DNA from: an uncultured Alistipes sp.
GTDB lineage: Bacteria; Bacteroidota; Bacteroidia; Bacteroidales; Rikenellaceae
Direction: 5' to 3'
NCBI GenBank assembly: GCA_900546005.1
Contig: URBJ01000017.1
Coordinates: 1 to 32,592, forward strand
Length of the DNA stretch: 32,592 bases
The notes below the pieces were generated by a model, which was given only the letters and a program-made list of their open reading frames with translations, was not told the DNA's origin and ran no database searches. A program made the position numbers and the translations under genes. The stretch's first letter is position 1, and every line of letters starts with the position of its first letter. This document shows positions 1 to 7,610 of the stretch, piece after piece.

Positions 1-1
1 G

Positions 2-46
2 CAGATAATTCTGCTCGCCCTGCTCTTTTTCGACAGATACGTCTGA
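2..46 (+). CDS. C-terminal tail of a membrane protein (partial)
   Basis: The first 46 bases read as an open frame ending in TGA at 44-46. The 14 residues are strongly hydrophobic with a charged end (QIILLALLFFDRYV), as at the end of a last transmembrane helix. No identity can be assigned from so little sequence. The call rests on the hydrophobic pattern and on the absence of any other gene in the next 470 bases. It could still be chance. Confidence 0.35.
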   Translation, partial: QIILLALLFFDRYV

Positions 47-461
47 CCGTTTCCCCATCCGCATGCCTCTCTCATGCTCACACTTCTCTCCTCCTCTGCC
101 ATAATTCGCCATAAAAATTACGACGACACTCCCACGCAAAATAAAAGTTCCCTCACCCCTATTCTCTCATAAAATAGTTTGCCGTCGCAAATATCCGCCG
201 GTAGATTAAATGAAGTAGGAAGGGAACGGTCTACCAAAATAAGATAGCGCTTTATATCAGCCCCCCGTTTACCCACTATCAGTCCTAGTGTTCGCAAGCT
301 GATTTTGCCATCGTTATCGCTATGTTGCCACGCACCTTCGATCCAACTTTGCGATCCAACCTATAAGCGTTATCCCTCTTTCGTATTCACACTCTTTTCT
401 TCTCGATAAAAACCTTCTAGCACACCAAGTAAAGAGACAAAAAAGAGAAAACAGAAAAGTA
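47..461. other. Intergenic region, no gene seen
   Basis: About 415 bases between the partial gene and the ompA-like terminator hold no convincing reading frame on either strand. The only structure noticed is a short direct repeat of CGATCCAAC at 339-347 and 352-360. No clear promoter with both elements was found. Confidence 0.5.
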
Positions 462-495
462 CAAAAAAAGAGGGACGGATCATCTCCGCCCCTCC
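462..495 (-). terminator. Intrinsic terminator of the ompA-like gene
   Basis: Read on the minus strand, a 10-bp stem (485-494 with 470-479, one G-U pair) closes a 5-base loop and is followed by a run of seven T (463-469 on the plus strand is all A). It lies about 23 bases past the stop codon of the ompA-like gene. Confidence 0.8.
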
Positions 496-517
496 AATAT
501 GTCGAATCTCTTATCGA

Positions 518-1696
518 CTATTTGTTGCTTTCAACAATAGCGACACGGTTCAAAGGAATTTCGGGGAATTTGTCGGTTCCACCCTTAGCAACTACTTCCA
601 ATTGAGAAGCGTCTACACCGAAACGATCAACCAACACTTTGCAAACAGCATCAGCACGCTGTTGACTCAGGTATTGGTTACGTTTTGCTGAACCGGTAGC
701 GCTGTCAGCATAACCTACGATCGTAAACTTCTTGTTCGGATAAGCCTTGATATAGTTAGCTACATAACCCAGATTCATGATCTCCTGAGGAGTGATCGTG
801 TAGCTTCCGATGTTGAAGAACGTTCCCATGATCGGGCCTTCGATTGCAGGAGCTGCAGCCGGAGCCTCTTTCACTTTGTTCTTTTCAGCAGCCAGTTCGT
901 CAGCGAGACGTTTTGCTTCGGCCCTCGATTTAGCCAATTCATCTTCCAACGAAGCGATCTTGTTGTTGTACGGAGTGTAGTCAGCCGGGACAGCAACGGT
1001 AGGACGGTTGAAACCGCGGCGGTTCAGCTTGAATGTCAAACCGGCAGTCACCGTGAACATACCCTCACTTTTTGCACCGCGAACGACCTGATCGAAACCT
1101 TGGTTAACAACCATCTGTTTTACCTCAAGGTTCAAGTCTACCAAGTTGCCCAGACGGATGTTGTTCAACAAACCGTAAGTAAAGGCGAATTCGTTGTTAT
1201 AAAGGTGATTTGCAGCGGAACGAGCCCAACCGAAACCTACATAAGGTACGAAGTTCCACGTACGGGTCTCTTTATATCCACCGATTGCATTGGAGATGTT
1301 CCACATTACATCACCATGCAAGTTCATCACATTGAATTTTTCTTGATACATTCCCTTTGAATCCGGACCTTTTGAAGATACGGCATAGGGGCTGCGGGCG
1401 TTGTCCCAACCATTGGCTTTCAAGCCCGAATATTGCAAGCGCAAACCTACGCAAGGCGTAATCCATTTACCCACGAAAACATCCAAAGCCGGAGCGACAT
1501 GATTTCCATAGCTATCGCTTTCGCCTTGATAGACGTTGATACCGCCGGCAACACCGATAAAGATGTTGTCAAACAACCGATTGGTCAGGTAAGGACCTCT
1601 TTTGGTCTGCGCCTCCATCAATCCATCGTCTTGAGCGAGAGCTGGCATTGCCGAAACAACCAGCATTACCATTGTTGCGATCAGATACTTTTTCAT
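518..1696 (-). CDS. OmpA-family outer-membrane protein
   Basis: 392 residues. A signal peptide (about 1-21, cleavage after MPALA) leads into an N-terminal region of alternating strands (about 40-225) typical of an eight-stranded OmpA-type barrel. Residues 245-277 form a charged coiled coil, followed by an Ala/Pro linker. Residues 290-390 are the OmpA-like peptidoglycan-binding domain, with D331 and R347 as the candidate diaminopimelate-binding pair. In Bacteroidales such proteins are abundant porin or structural proteins that tie the outer membrane to the cell wall; that role is inferred from the family. The gene stands alone with its own promoter, a leader of about 230 bases and a strong terminator, which suits a highly expressed monocistronic message. 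Confidence 0.92.
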   Translation of the reverse strand: MKKYLIATMVMLVVSAMPALAQDDGLMEAQTKRGPYLTNRLFDNIFIGVAGGINVYQGESDSYGNHVAPALDVFVGKWITPCVGLRLQYSGLKANGWDNARSPYAVSSKGPDSKGMYQEKFNVMNLHGDVMWNISNAIGGYKETRTWNFVPYVGFGWARSAANHLYNNEFAFTYGLLNNIRLGNLVDLNLEVKQMVVNQGFDQVVRGAKSEGMFTVTAGLTFKLNRRGFNRPTVAVPADYTPYNNKIASLEDELAKSRAEAKRLADELAAEKNKVKEAPAAAPAIEGPIMGTFFNIGSYTITPQEIMNLGYVANYIKAYPNKKFTIVGYADSATGSAKRNQYLSQQRADAVCKVLVDRFGVDASQLEVVAKGGTDKFPEIPLNRVAIVESNK

Positions 1697-1925
1697 AATA
1701 CAACTGTTTTAAATTAAAAATACCGTTTATATAATTCCTCTTCACACCATGGTATCTTCATGGACTTTCAGTCGCCCGACATTACTGGGTCACACTGCGA
1801 CTGAGTTTTCATGAACAAGCCATATACCAACTCCTTTATCTCATTCAAATAAACTGCCAAAGGCTATATCTGTCATATTTTTCTTTTGCCTGCCCTTGCT
1901 TTCCACAAGGAGCAAACCTCTCTTT
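1697..1925 (-). promoter_or_regulatory. Long 5' leader of the ompA-like gene
   Basis: This stretch is inferred to be transcribed from the promoter at 1932-1962. It holds no open frame of note. A GTCGC/GCGAC pair (within about 1770-1802) could close a hairpin, but no known riboswitch class was recognised. Long leaders of porin genes often carry stability or sRNA target elements; that is inference here. Confidence 0.4.
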
Positions 1926-1931
1926 ATACTA

Positions 1932-1962
1932 CAAATATATGTCTTTATTTCATATTCTCCAA
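1932..1962 (-). promoter_or_regulatory. Promoter of the ompA-like gene (Bacteroidetes type)
   Basis: On the minus strand, TTG (1962-1960) is followed after 20 bases by TATATTTG (1939-1932), an exact match to the TAnnTTTG -7 element. Transcription would start near 1925, leaving a leader of about 230 bases before the ATG at 1696. Confidence 0.7.
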
Positions 1963-2016
1963 TTTTTCCCAAAGAAAAAGCACACTTGGACTCACAAATA
2001 AATTTTGTTCATTTTT

Positions 2017-2046
2017 TTGTCGAGGAACAAATAATTACTATATTTG
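2017..2046 (+). promoter_or_regulatory. Promoter of tRNA-Pro
   Basis: TTG (2017-2019), exactly 19 bases, then TATATTTG (2039-2046) matches the Bacteroidetes consensus. The predicted start near 2053 is about 8 bases before the mature tRNA 5' end. Confidence 0.75.
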
Positions 2047-2060
2047 CATCCGATTTGTCA

Positions 2061-2135
2061 CGGGGTGTAGCGCAGTCCGGTTAGCGCGCCAGCTTCGGGA
2101 GTTGGAGGTCCCGGGTTCGAATCCCGGTACCCCGA
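2061..2135 (+). tRNA. tRNA-Pro (anticodon CGG)
   Basis: A 75-base cloverleaf. The acceptor stem pairs 2061-2067 with 2128-2134 and A2135 is the discriminator. The D arm carries GCGC...GCGC. The anticodon stem CCAGC/GTTGG holds the loop TTCGGGA, giving anticodon CGG, which reads CCG proline codons. The T arm CCGGG-TTCGAAT-CCCGG is canonical. The 3' CCA is not encoded, so it must be added afterwards. The tRNA is flanked by its own promoter and a terminator and so is a single-gene unit. Confidence 0.95.
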
Positions 2136-2184
2136 CAAACAAAAAAGAGAACATTCATCGAGAATGTTCTCTTTTTTGTTTGTC
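2134..2184 (+). terminator. Terminator hairpin after tRNA-Pro
   Basis: A perfect 23-bp inverted repeat: 2134-2156 pairs with 2162-2184 around the 5-base loop ATCGA. A run of six A in the left arm pairs with six T in the right arm, so it can end transcription in both directions. The repeat begins on the last base pair of the tRNA acceptor stem. Confidence 0.85.
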
Positions 2185-2206
2185 TGTATGCACCGATTCA
2201 ATGAGT

Positions 2207-2227
2207 ACCTAGTTCTCGCAACTAGGT
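2207..2227. terminator. Short perfect hairpin downstream of recR
   Basis: ACCTAGTT (2207-2214) pairs perfectly with AACTAGGT (2220-2227) around CTCGC. It lies about 70 bases past the recR stop on that strand. There is no clear T run, so it may be a weak terminator or an RNA end-protection hairpin for the batDE-recR message. Confidence 0.4.
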
Positions 2228-2295
2228 AAAACAAAACGAGTTATACAATACTCTCCCTTTGCTTATATAAATACTCCACGAAAACTCGTGCTCAC

Positions 2296-2889
2296 CTACA
2301 ACGGACGACGGTTGTGCAACGCATGGGCAATGGTCAACTCATCGGCATAATCGAGCTCGTCACCGAAACCAATCCCCCGCGCGATAGAGGTCAATTTGAC
2401 ATTTCCGTATTCCTGAATTCTTCGAGCAATATAGAACGAGGTGGTCTCTCCCTCTACCGTTGTGCTCAGCGCCAGAATCACTTCACGGACCTCTCCCCGA
2501 GCGATCCGATCGAGCAAAAGATCGATTTTCAGATCAGACGGTCCGATTCCCTGCATCGGAGAGATCACCCCGCCCAACACATGATATACCCCCTCATACT
2601 GGCGGGTCTGTTCAATCGACAGCACATCCTTGACCTGTTCGACTACACAAACCAGCGAATGATCCCGCGTCGGATCGGAACAGATCTCACACTTGTCTCC
2701 GTCCGACAGGTTGTTGCAACAGGAGCAATAGCGGATCTCTGTCCGGAACCGCAGAATGGCACGACTCATCAACTCTACATCGTGCTCTTCCATCCGCAAC
2801 AGATGCATTGCCAAACGAAGAGCCGTTCTTCGTCCGATTCCGGGCAGTCTGGAGAACTCACCCACAACATCATCGAGCAATTTTGCCAT
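2296..2889 (-). CDS. recR: Recombination protein RecR
   Basis: 197 residues, the usual RecR length (about 200). RecR works with RecF and RecO to load RecA at gapped DNA. An N-terminal helix-hairpin-helix region has LPGIGRRTALRLA at 15-27. A zinc finger has C55, C58, C67 and C70 (CxxC-x8-CxxC). A Toprim domain follows from about residue 78 (CVVEQVKDV), and the C-terminal Walker-like region starts near GIGFGDEL. It is the last gene of a leftward batD-batE-recR run, 19 bases after batE, so it is probably co-transcribed with the membrane stress genes. All family motifs are intact. Confidence 0.97.
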   Translation of the reverse strand: MAKLLDDVVGEFSRLPGIGRRTALRLAMHLLRMEEHDVELMSRAILRFRTEIRYCSCCNNLSDGDKCEICSDPTRDHSLVCVVEQVKDVLSIEQTRQYEGVYHVLGGVISPMQGIGPSDLKIDLLLDRIARGEVREVILALSTTVEGETTSFYIARRIQEYGNVKLTSIARGIGFGDELDYADELTIAHALHNRRPL

Positions 2890-2908
2890 ACCAGATCGTG
2901 TTTCCGGA

Positions 2909-3691
2909 TCAGTCGATCATCTCGATCGATGCCACCTCGACCCAGCCTTTGTTTCCATCGGCGATGCGAATCTCACGCCACTCGCCGAGCGATCCCTCAA
3001 CCCGAACCTTCGTACCTTCATGCAGCACGAAGATATCCTTGCTACCCTCGTCCGGAGAGCTTTTCACGGGTGCAGCCGAGGCCATGACGATCGCTTCCGT
3101 AGGATTCAGTTGGGCTTTTCGATCCACCGAGGCATAGACGACAGACACCACGAACAACAGGGCCGAGACGATTGCTCCGTAGAATCCGACCTTCTGCCAC
3201 ATCATCCGTCGCAACAGCAGGTAGGTACCCACGCCGATCAGCAACAGAGCAAAAAAGACTAAACTCAGCACAGCCCACGTATTGCCGCTCAAACGGTTTC
3301 CCAAATCGATCAGCCACCGTTTAAGAAAGAAGACCGGCACCTCTTCGATCTTGTCCTGCACATAGGCATTTGCGAGGGAAAGGTTATAGCGGATATCGTC
3401 GTTTCCCGGAGCCAGTTTCAAGGCTTTGTTGTAGTTTAGGATCGCACGTCCGTTCATTCCCTTCTTGAAATAGGCATTTCCCAGATTGAAATAGAGTCTT
3501 GCACTTTCGTAGCCCGAATCGAGCAACTGTTCGTAATTTTTAATGGCCGCTTCGTAATCGGCTCCGATATAGGCCGTATTCGCACTGTCCCACACCGCAG
3601 CGTAGGCCCGATCTTTCGCTCCGACAGGAGTACAGCAAAGCGCGGCAAACAGTACCGCAACGACGGCTATCACACTTTTCATATCGTACAT
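2909..3691 (-). CDS. batE: BatE-like protein: TPR, two membrane helices and SH3 domain
   Basis: 260 residues. An N-terminal signal peptide (ends near VGAK) precedes two or three TPR repeats (about 28-110: YEAAIKNYEQLLDSGYES, LYFNLGNAYFKKG, GRAILNYNKALKLAP). Two membrane helices follow at about 138-160 and 168-190, then a C-terminal SH3-like region (about 198-258) ending GWVEVASIE. This order matches BatE of the Bacteroides aerotolerance (Bat) cluster, whose proteins are linked to survival of oxygen exposure; the biochemical role is unknown. It starts 10 bases after batD and is followed by recR. An alternative start three codons in (MKSVIA) would give the same signal peptide. Confidence 0.82.
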   Translation of the reverse strand: MYDMKSVIAVVAVLFAALCCTPVGAKDRAYAAVWDSANTAYIGADYEAAIKNYEQLLDSGYESARLYFNLGNAYFKKGMNGRAILNYNKALKLAPGNDDIRYNLSLANAYVQDKIEEVPVFFLKRWLIDLGNRLSGNTWAVLSLVFFALLLIGVGTYLLLRRMMWQKVGFYGAIVSALLFVVSVVYASVDRKAQLNPTEAIVMASAAPVKSSPDEGSKDIFVLHEGTKVRVEGSLGEWREIRIADGNKGWVEVASIEMID

Positions 3692-3701
3692 CTCCCTGTT
3701 T

Positions 3702-5546
3702 TTACTTTTTTATTACCGATTCGAGTTTCGAAAGGATGGCTGCAGCCGAACGATACACTTCGCTCATCTGCCCCGATGCGGAGGGCGAGTATTGTGCATA
3801 CTCACACGTCGTAATCGTATCGATAAAACGTGCGATCTGTTCAGGAGCCACTCCACGCTTCTGCAACTCTTCCCGAATGTTGTCTTTCGTAAGATTCGAA
3901 ACCGGAATATTCAGCTTATCGCTCATATATCCCCAGAAAGCCCGCAACACCTCCTCGTAAAACGGTTTCTCCTCTCCATTTTCCATATATTGCAGCGCCA
4001 TCTTGAGCCGTTGCAAGGCCACCTTGTTCGCCTTTCGGTTCCGAATCAGGATCGTATTCTGCATATCCTGCAGGTGCTTTTTCAAGAAGTGGTATCCTCC
4101 CGCACAAGCAGCCAGAATCAGCAACAGCGCAATAAAATACCACAAACTACCGAAGAATACATTGCCGATCCGCCGCAATCCGGGGTTGTCGATCCGAATA
4201 AAGCGGATGTCGCGATCGAGAATTTTGAGGTCTTCTTTATTGATCCCGCTGATGACGCCGCCGCCCGACAGACCTGTACCCGTCGAATCGGGCCGTACCT
4301 CCACATTGAATACAGCCGTCGACAACGTAACGTATTTTGCCGCCGAGGGATCGAAATAGCTGAACTCTACCGGCCCGATCGTATAACGGCCTTCGGCTCG
4401 CGGAATGAAGGGGTATTCGAACTGACGGTATCCGGTAATTCCGTTCGCATTGTGGGTCAGGCTCTCTGTGGTCTTCTTGTTGTATTGTTCGAAAGAAGAG
4501 GGCATTTGAATGTCCGGCGCCTGAATCAGCGGCAAGTTTCCGCTTCCCGACAGCTTCAGCACAAGATTGTTCGAGCCGTTGGCCGATACGCTCTGATTAT
4601 CCAGACTTCCACTCATCTGGAACTGTCCTACCGCACCATTGAACGAAGCCGGAGCTCCTGCCGGAAAATCCTTTACCGTGATAGCGATCGGGGATGATAC
4701 GAGGTCTTTGCGCACCTCCTGAATCTGCTGACCGCCTCCGAAGAAGTCATCGAAGAGCGATTGTGGACGCTGAGACTGGACCACAATCTGTGCCACGGCC
4801 GTTACGCTGAACTGCTCGATGTGCAGCTGCCCCGACTGCTGGGGATAGAGCAACACCTCCTTGATAACCCGCGAACTATAATCCTTTCCGTTCAGAGTCT
4901 CCCGTTGCCAGTCATATCCGCTGACGTCCAATTCCTGAGTCCAGAAACCGTTGAACGCCGGGAATTTGATATTCTCGATCCGTCCGAGCTGCACCCGGGT
5001 GTAGATTTTGAAGACGGCCCGCACCGGTTGTCCCTTGTAGGCCGTATGGCGATCGACGGTTACCCGCACCAACAAATCGTCGGCCCCGACCCTGTTCGAA
5101 GATTGGAAACCCGTTTGAGCGCTCTGGCCGCCCCCACTTCCCGCACTTTGACTTCCTCCATCGACCACTTCGATGTTGACCGGTTTGGTCGAATAGGTCT
5201 TCCCGTCCACCGTAGCCGTCGCCCCCGAAATGGTTGCATTACCCACGGCATTTGCCTGCAATACATAAGTATAGGTATAGGACGATTTTTTGGTCACATT
5301 GTTGTTGATGATCGACACGGAGGTACCCTCCGATAGGGTAGGTCCGGCAAGCACATCCACACCGGAGAAGGTTGCGGGAGGGGTAAACTGCGAAGGCTTG
5401 GCGTTAAGCGAAAATTCGATCCGGAAGGCCTCTCCCGAAGCCACAACGGAGGGAGCCTCCACGTTGAATTCGACATCTTGCCCCTGCACGGCTGCCGACA
5501 ACAGCAGACACACCGCGACACCCATATATTTCATCAAACGTAACAT
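3702..5546 (-). CDS. batD: BatD-like aerotolerance protein
   Basis: 614 residues. A signal peptide (about 1-22, ends AAVQGQ) is followed by a long periplasmic region of beta-rich repeats (about 25-440) holding the signature of oxygen-tolerance protein BatD: VEAPSVVASGEAFRIEF early on, FDDFFGG near 265, and a later YTIGPVEFSYFDP. One membrane helix sits at about 465-487, and a cytoplasmic tail rich in helices (about 490-614) ends the protein. In Bacteroides the bat genes follow moxR and batA-C, with the vWA proteins BatA and BatB as partners. Here batD is the first gene of its operon and the next gene upstream is divergent, so batA-C must be elsewhere or absent. Confidence 0.88.
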   Translation of the reverse strand: MLRLMKYMGVAVCLLLSAAVQGQDVEFNVEAPSVVASGEAFRIEFSLNAKPSQFTPPATFSGVDVLAGPTLSEGTSVSIINNNVTKKSSYTYTYVLQANAVGNATISGATATVDGKTYSTKPVNIEVVDGGSQSAGSGGGQSAQTGFQSSNRVGADDLLVRVTVDRHTAYKGQPVRAVFKIYTRVQLGRIENIKFPAFNGFWTQELDVSGYDWQRETLNGKDYSSRVIKEVLLYPQQSGQLHIEQFSVTAVAQIVVQSQRPQSLFDDFFGGGQQIQEVRKDLVSSPIAITVKDFPAGAPASFNGAVGQFQMSGSLDNQSVSANGSNNLVLKLSGSGNLPLIQAPDIQMPSSFEQYNKKTTESLTHNANGITGYRQFEYPFIPRAEGRYTIGPVEFSYFDPSAAKYVTLSTAVFNVEVRPDSTGTGLSGGGVISGINKEDLKILDRDIRFIRIDNPGLRRIGNVFFGSLWYFIALLLILAACAGGYHFLKKHLQDMQNTILIRNRKANKVALQRLKMALQYMENGEEKPFYEEVLRAFWGYMSDKLNIPVSNLTKDNIREELQKRGVAPEQIARFIDTITTCEYAQYSPSASGQMSEVYRSAAAILSKLESVIKK

Positions 5547-5569
5547 ACCTTATAGAATCATTTCGTCCG

Positions 5570-5577
5570 CAAAAATA
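5570..5577 (-). promoter_or_regulatory. Candidate -7 element of the batD operon
   Basis: On the minus strand TATTTTTG fits TAnnTTTG and lies 24 bases upstream of the batD ATG. No clear TTG was found 19-21 bases further up, so only the -7 half is supported. Confidence 0.4.
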
Positions 5578-5691
5578 ACTGTTTTTATAATATTGTGAAA
5601 CAGATAGCTGACATTTAGACCCAGCCCTCACAATAAAACGCCCGGCATCTTCGGCATATTGTATCGCCACACGAAAAACGCAAAAAAGGAT

Positions 5692-5722
5692 TTGCACAAA
5701 CCCCTTTTTCTGCTTATTTTTG
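5692..5722 (+). promoter_or_regulatory. Promoter of the tandem lipoprotein genes
   Basis: TTG (5692-5694), 20 bases, then TATTTTTG (5715-5722). The predicted start near 5729 is about 34 bases before the ATG at 5763. Confidence 0.65.
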
Positions 5723-5762
5723 AAAACGGCACACCGCCTCGGACACAAAAACTTCATGGTTC

Positions 5763-6602
5763 ATGACAAAGGGTCGATTGCTTTTCACTGTTCTCACGGC
5801 CGGCATCTTCATCGGATGCACCAATCCGTTTGCCGGAAGAAGCGACGCCCCGGGTTCGGATTCGACGGTTCGACTCGACAGCCTGCTTCCTCAGAAGCTT
5901 ACCGAACCGGCCTACACCCCGACCGATTCACTGCGCAAGCAGTTGGGCGGTCCTCTTTTTGAGGCACCCGATCCGGACGACTCGATCACCCTGCTCGAAA
6001 TCAAACGCAACATTTATGCCGGAGACACAACCCTGTGCTACCGCTACATCGAGCACAACCGGGCCCATCCGGTCTACCGATGGTTCGAAAACGATTCGCT
6101 AAAAAGACTCCTTCCCGGAGGTCACAGTGCTCCACCAACAGGACCTTCCAGACCTCTCCCCGCCGCACCGAACGCGAACCGCAGACCTGCATTACCGGCC
6201 GGCATCGACTCCACAGCATGGGCTGTCTGCCGAGGCTTCTGGATCCCTGTTTACAAATATCCAGACCGTCAAGGCTTCTACATCGATTTCCCTAACCGAC
6301 GAACCGAATTCTGGCAGATTGCCGATTCAACCTACACCCATTTCGACGGATCGACATGCGAACGCCGCACCATGCAGGAGCTCAAAGCCGACACTTCGGG
6401 CAATTTCCGCATCCGTATCGGAGACGAGCAGATCGACTTCCGCCTGGTAGACGAGCGGTGCGCTCTATACAGAAAAACCGTCAACAACCAATTACCCTGT
6501 TACGTCATTCCCGTTACCCATGTGCGCATGTTCGACATGATCCGCTACGCCACCACTTCCCGACAAACCGTCGACGGGTTCGAAAAAATTACCGAAGAAT
6601 AG
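5763..6602 (+). CDS. Predicted lipoprotein of unknown function, paralogue 1
   Basis: 279 residues. A lipoprotein signal peptide ends in a lipobox at FIGC (C19). The mature part starts with a Pro- and Ser-rich stretch. It shares a pattern with the next gene: an aromatic (Y-I-E/D-H) segment then WF..DSL+..., a GFWI.VY core, and a closing YDMIRY-like end (here FDMIRYATT). I do not recognise the family. A separate Pro/Ala-rich insert around residues 118-150 is missing from the paralogue. The residues after the lipid-bearing Cys lack the acidic surface-export signature, so the protein may face the periplasm. It is transcribed with the next gene, 18 bases apart, and divergent from batD. Confidence 0.75.
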   Translation: MTKGRLLFTVLTAGIFIGCTNPFAGRSDAPGSDSTVRLDSLLPQKLTEPAYTPTDSLRKQLGGPLFEAPDPDDSITLLEIKRNIYAGDTTLCYRYIEHNRAHPVYRWFENDSLKRLLPGGHSAPPTGPSRPLPAAPNANRRPALPAGIDSTAWAVCRGFWIPVYKYPDRQGFYIDFPNRRTEFWQIADSTYTHFDGSTCERRTMQELKADTSGNFRIRIGDEQIDFRLVDERCALYRKTVNNQLPCYVIPVTHVRMFDMIRYATTSRQTVDGFEKITEE

Positions 6603-6620
6603 ACACTCTGCTCACGATAT

Positions 6621-7490
6621 ATGAAACGATTGCTCTCCGTACCGTTACTGTTCGCCCTTCTGCTAACGAGCTGTCAGCAGATCGAGACGTGGTTTACCCG
6701 GATCACCTGTCGACAAAGTGACTCCACGGTTCTCCTCGACTCAGTGGCCTTAGCACGTCGGGAAGCAATCCGTGCCGCGGAACTGGCCTTCCGGCAAGCC
6801 GTAGCAGACTCGATCCGCAACCAACCGAACGGAACCTTCAACGACTTTCCGACGCCCCCCACCCCGTTCGATTCGATCACCGTAATCCGAACCCAATACG
6901 GAGAGAAGAGTGGTGCACCGTTCCGCCAATACACCTACATCGACCACAGCCGCTCCTCCTCTGCCCAACAATGGTTCAGTGCCGATTCGCTGCGCAAACG
7001 GTTCGAACGTTTCATGACGGAAGTCGGAGGGGGAAAGATCGCCTATGAGCGGGCCTTGCAACGATGCCTCGCACAAAAGGTCGAAACGCACATCAACTCC
7101 TCGATCACGCGTTACACCGGCTTCTGGATCCATGTATATCCCCACGACGGAAAGTTCTATTTGGAAGACGATCCGGAATGGAAATATGCTTGGCACTTGA
7201 ACGACTCGCTCTACATGAATCTGACGAAAAACGGTCCCCGTCCGGTACGGGTCGTTTCGTTCAAGGAGCTCTCCGATGGTGGATTTATGTTCCAAACGAC
7301 CGAAGAGAAGATGGTCTTTACCCCGGTAAAGGGATACCGCGATCTGTACAGAATGACCCTCGACGGTATTTTTTACAAACAGATGGGGTATGCCGTTCCG
7401 GCCGACACCTACTTCCGATACGACATCATCCGCTACACGGGCAATACTCCCGATCGATTCATCCCCATCGAGAAGGAAGATGAGCAATAA
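6621..7490 (+). CDS. Predicted lipoprotein of unknown function, paralogue 2
   Basis: 289 residues, second of a tandem pair. The signal peptide ends in the lipobox LLTSC (C18). The region from about residue 28 repeats DSTVLLDS as in the first paralogue (DSTVRLDS), followed by RYTY/QYTYIDHSRSSSAQQWFSADSLRKRF, then TGFWIHVYPHDGKFYLEDD and an end with RYDIIRYTG. These shared blocks in the same order show a duplication that has since diverged strongly. No catalytic motif was seen and I cannot name the family. The gene ends just before a strong hairpin terminator shared with the convergent fumarase gene. Confidence 0.75.
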   Translation: MKRLLSVPLLFALLLTSCQQIETWFTRITCRQSDSTVLLDSVALARREAIRAAELAFRQAVADSIRNQPNGTFNDFPTPPTPFDSITVIRTQYGEKSGAPFRQYTYIDHSRSSSAQQWFSADSLRKRFERFMTEVGGGKIAYERALQRCLAQKVETHINSSITRYTGFWIHVYPHDGKFYLEDDPEWKYAWHLNDSLYMNLTKNGPRPVRVVSFKELSDGGFMFQTTEEKMVFTPVKGYRDLYRMTLDGIFYKQMGYAVPADTYFRYDIIRYTGNTPDRFIPIEKEDEQ

Positions 7491-7494
7491 ACAC

Positions 7495-7534
7495 ATTTGA
7501 GGGGGTGCATATTCGGATATGCACCCCCTCAAAT
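7495..7534. terminator. Perfect 18-bp hairpin between convergent genes
   Basis: Bases 7495-7512 pair perfectly with 7517-7534 around the tetraloop TCGG. The outer pairs are A/T rich, so it can stop transcription from the lipoprotein pair (stop at 7490) and from the fumarase gene on the other strand (stop at 7611). Confidence 0.8.
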
Positions 7535-7610
7535 CTATTACGAAGAGTTCGTCCGATCCGATTTCGCCCAACTGACGCGGTCCGAACCAGACGCCTCGAT
7601 AGTCCTGAAA

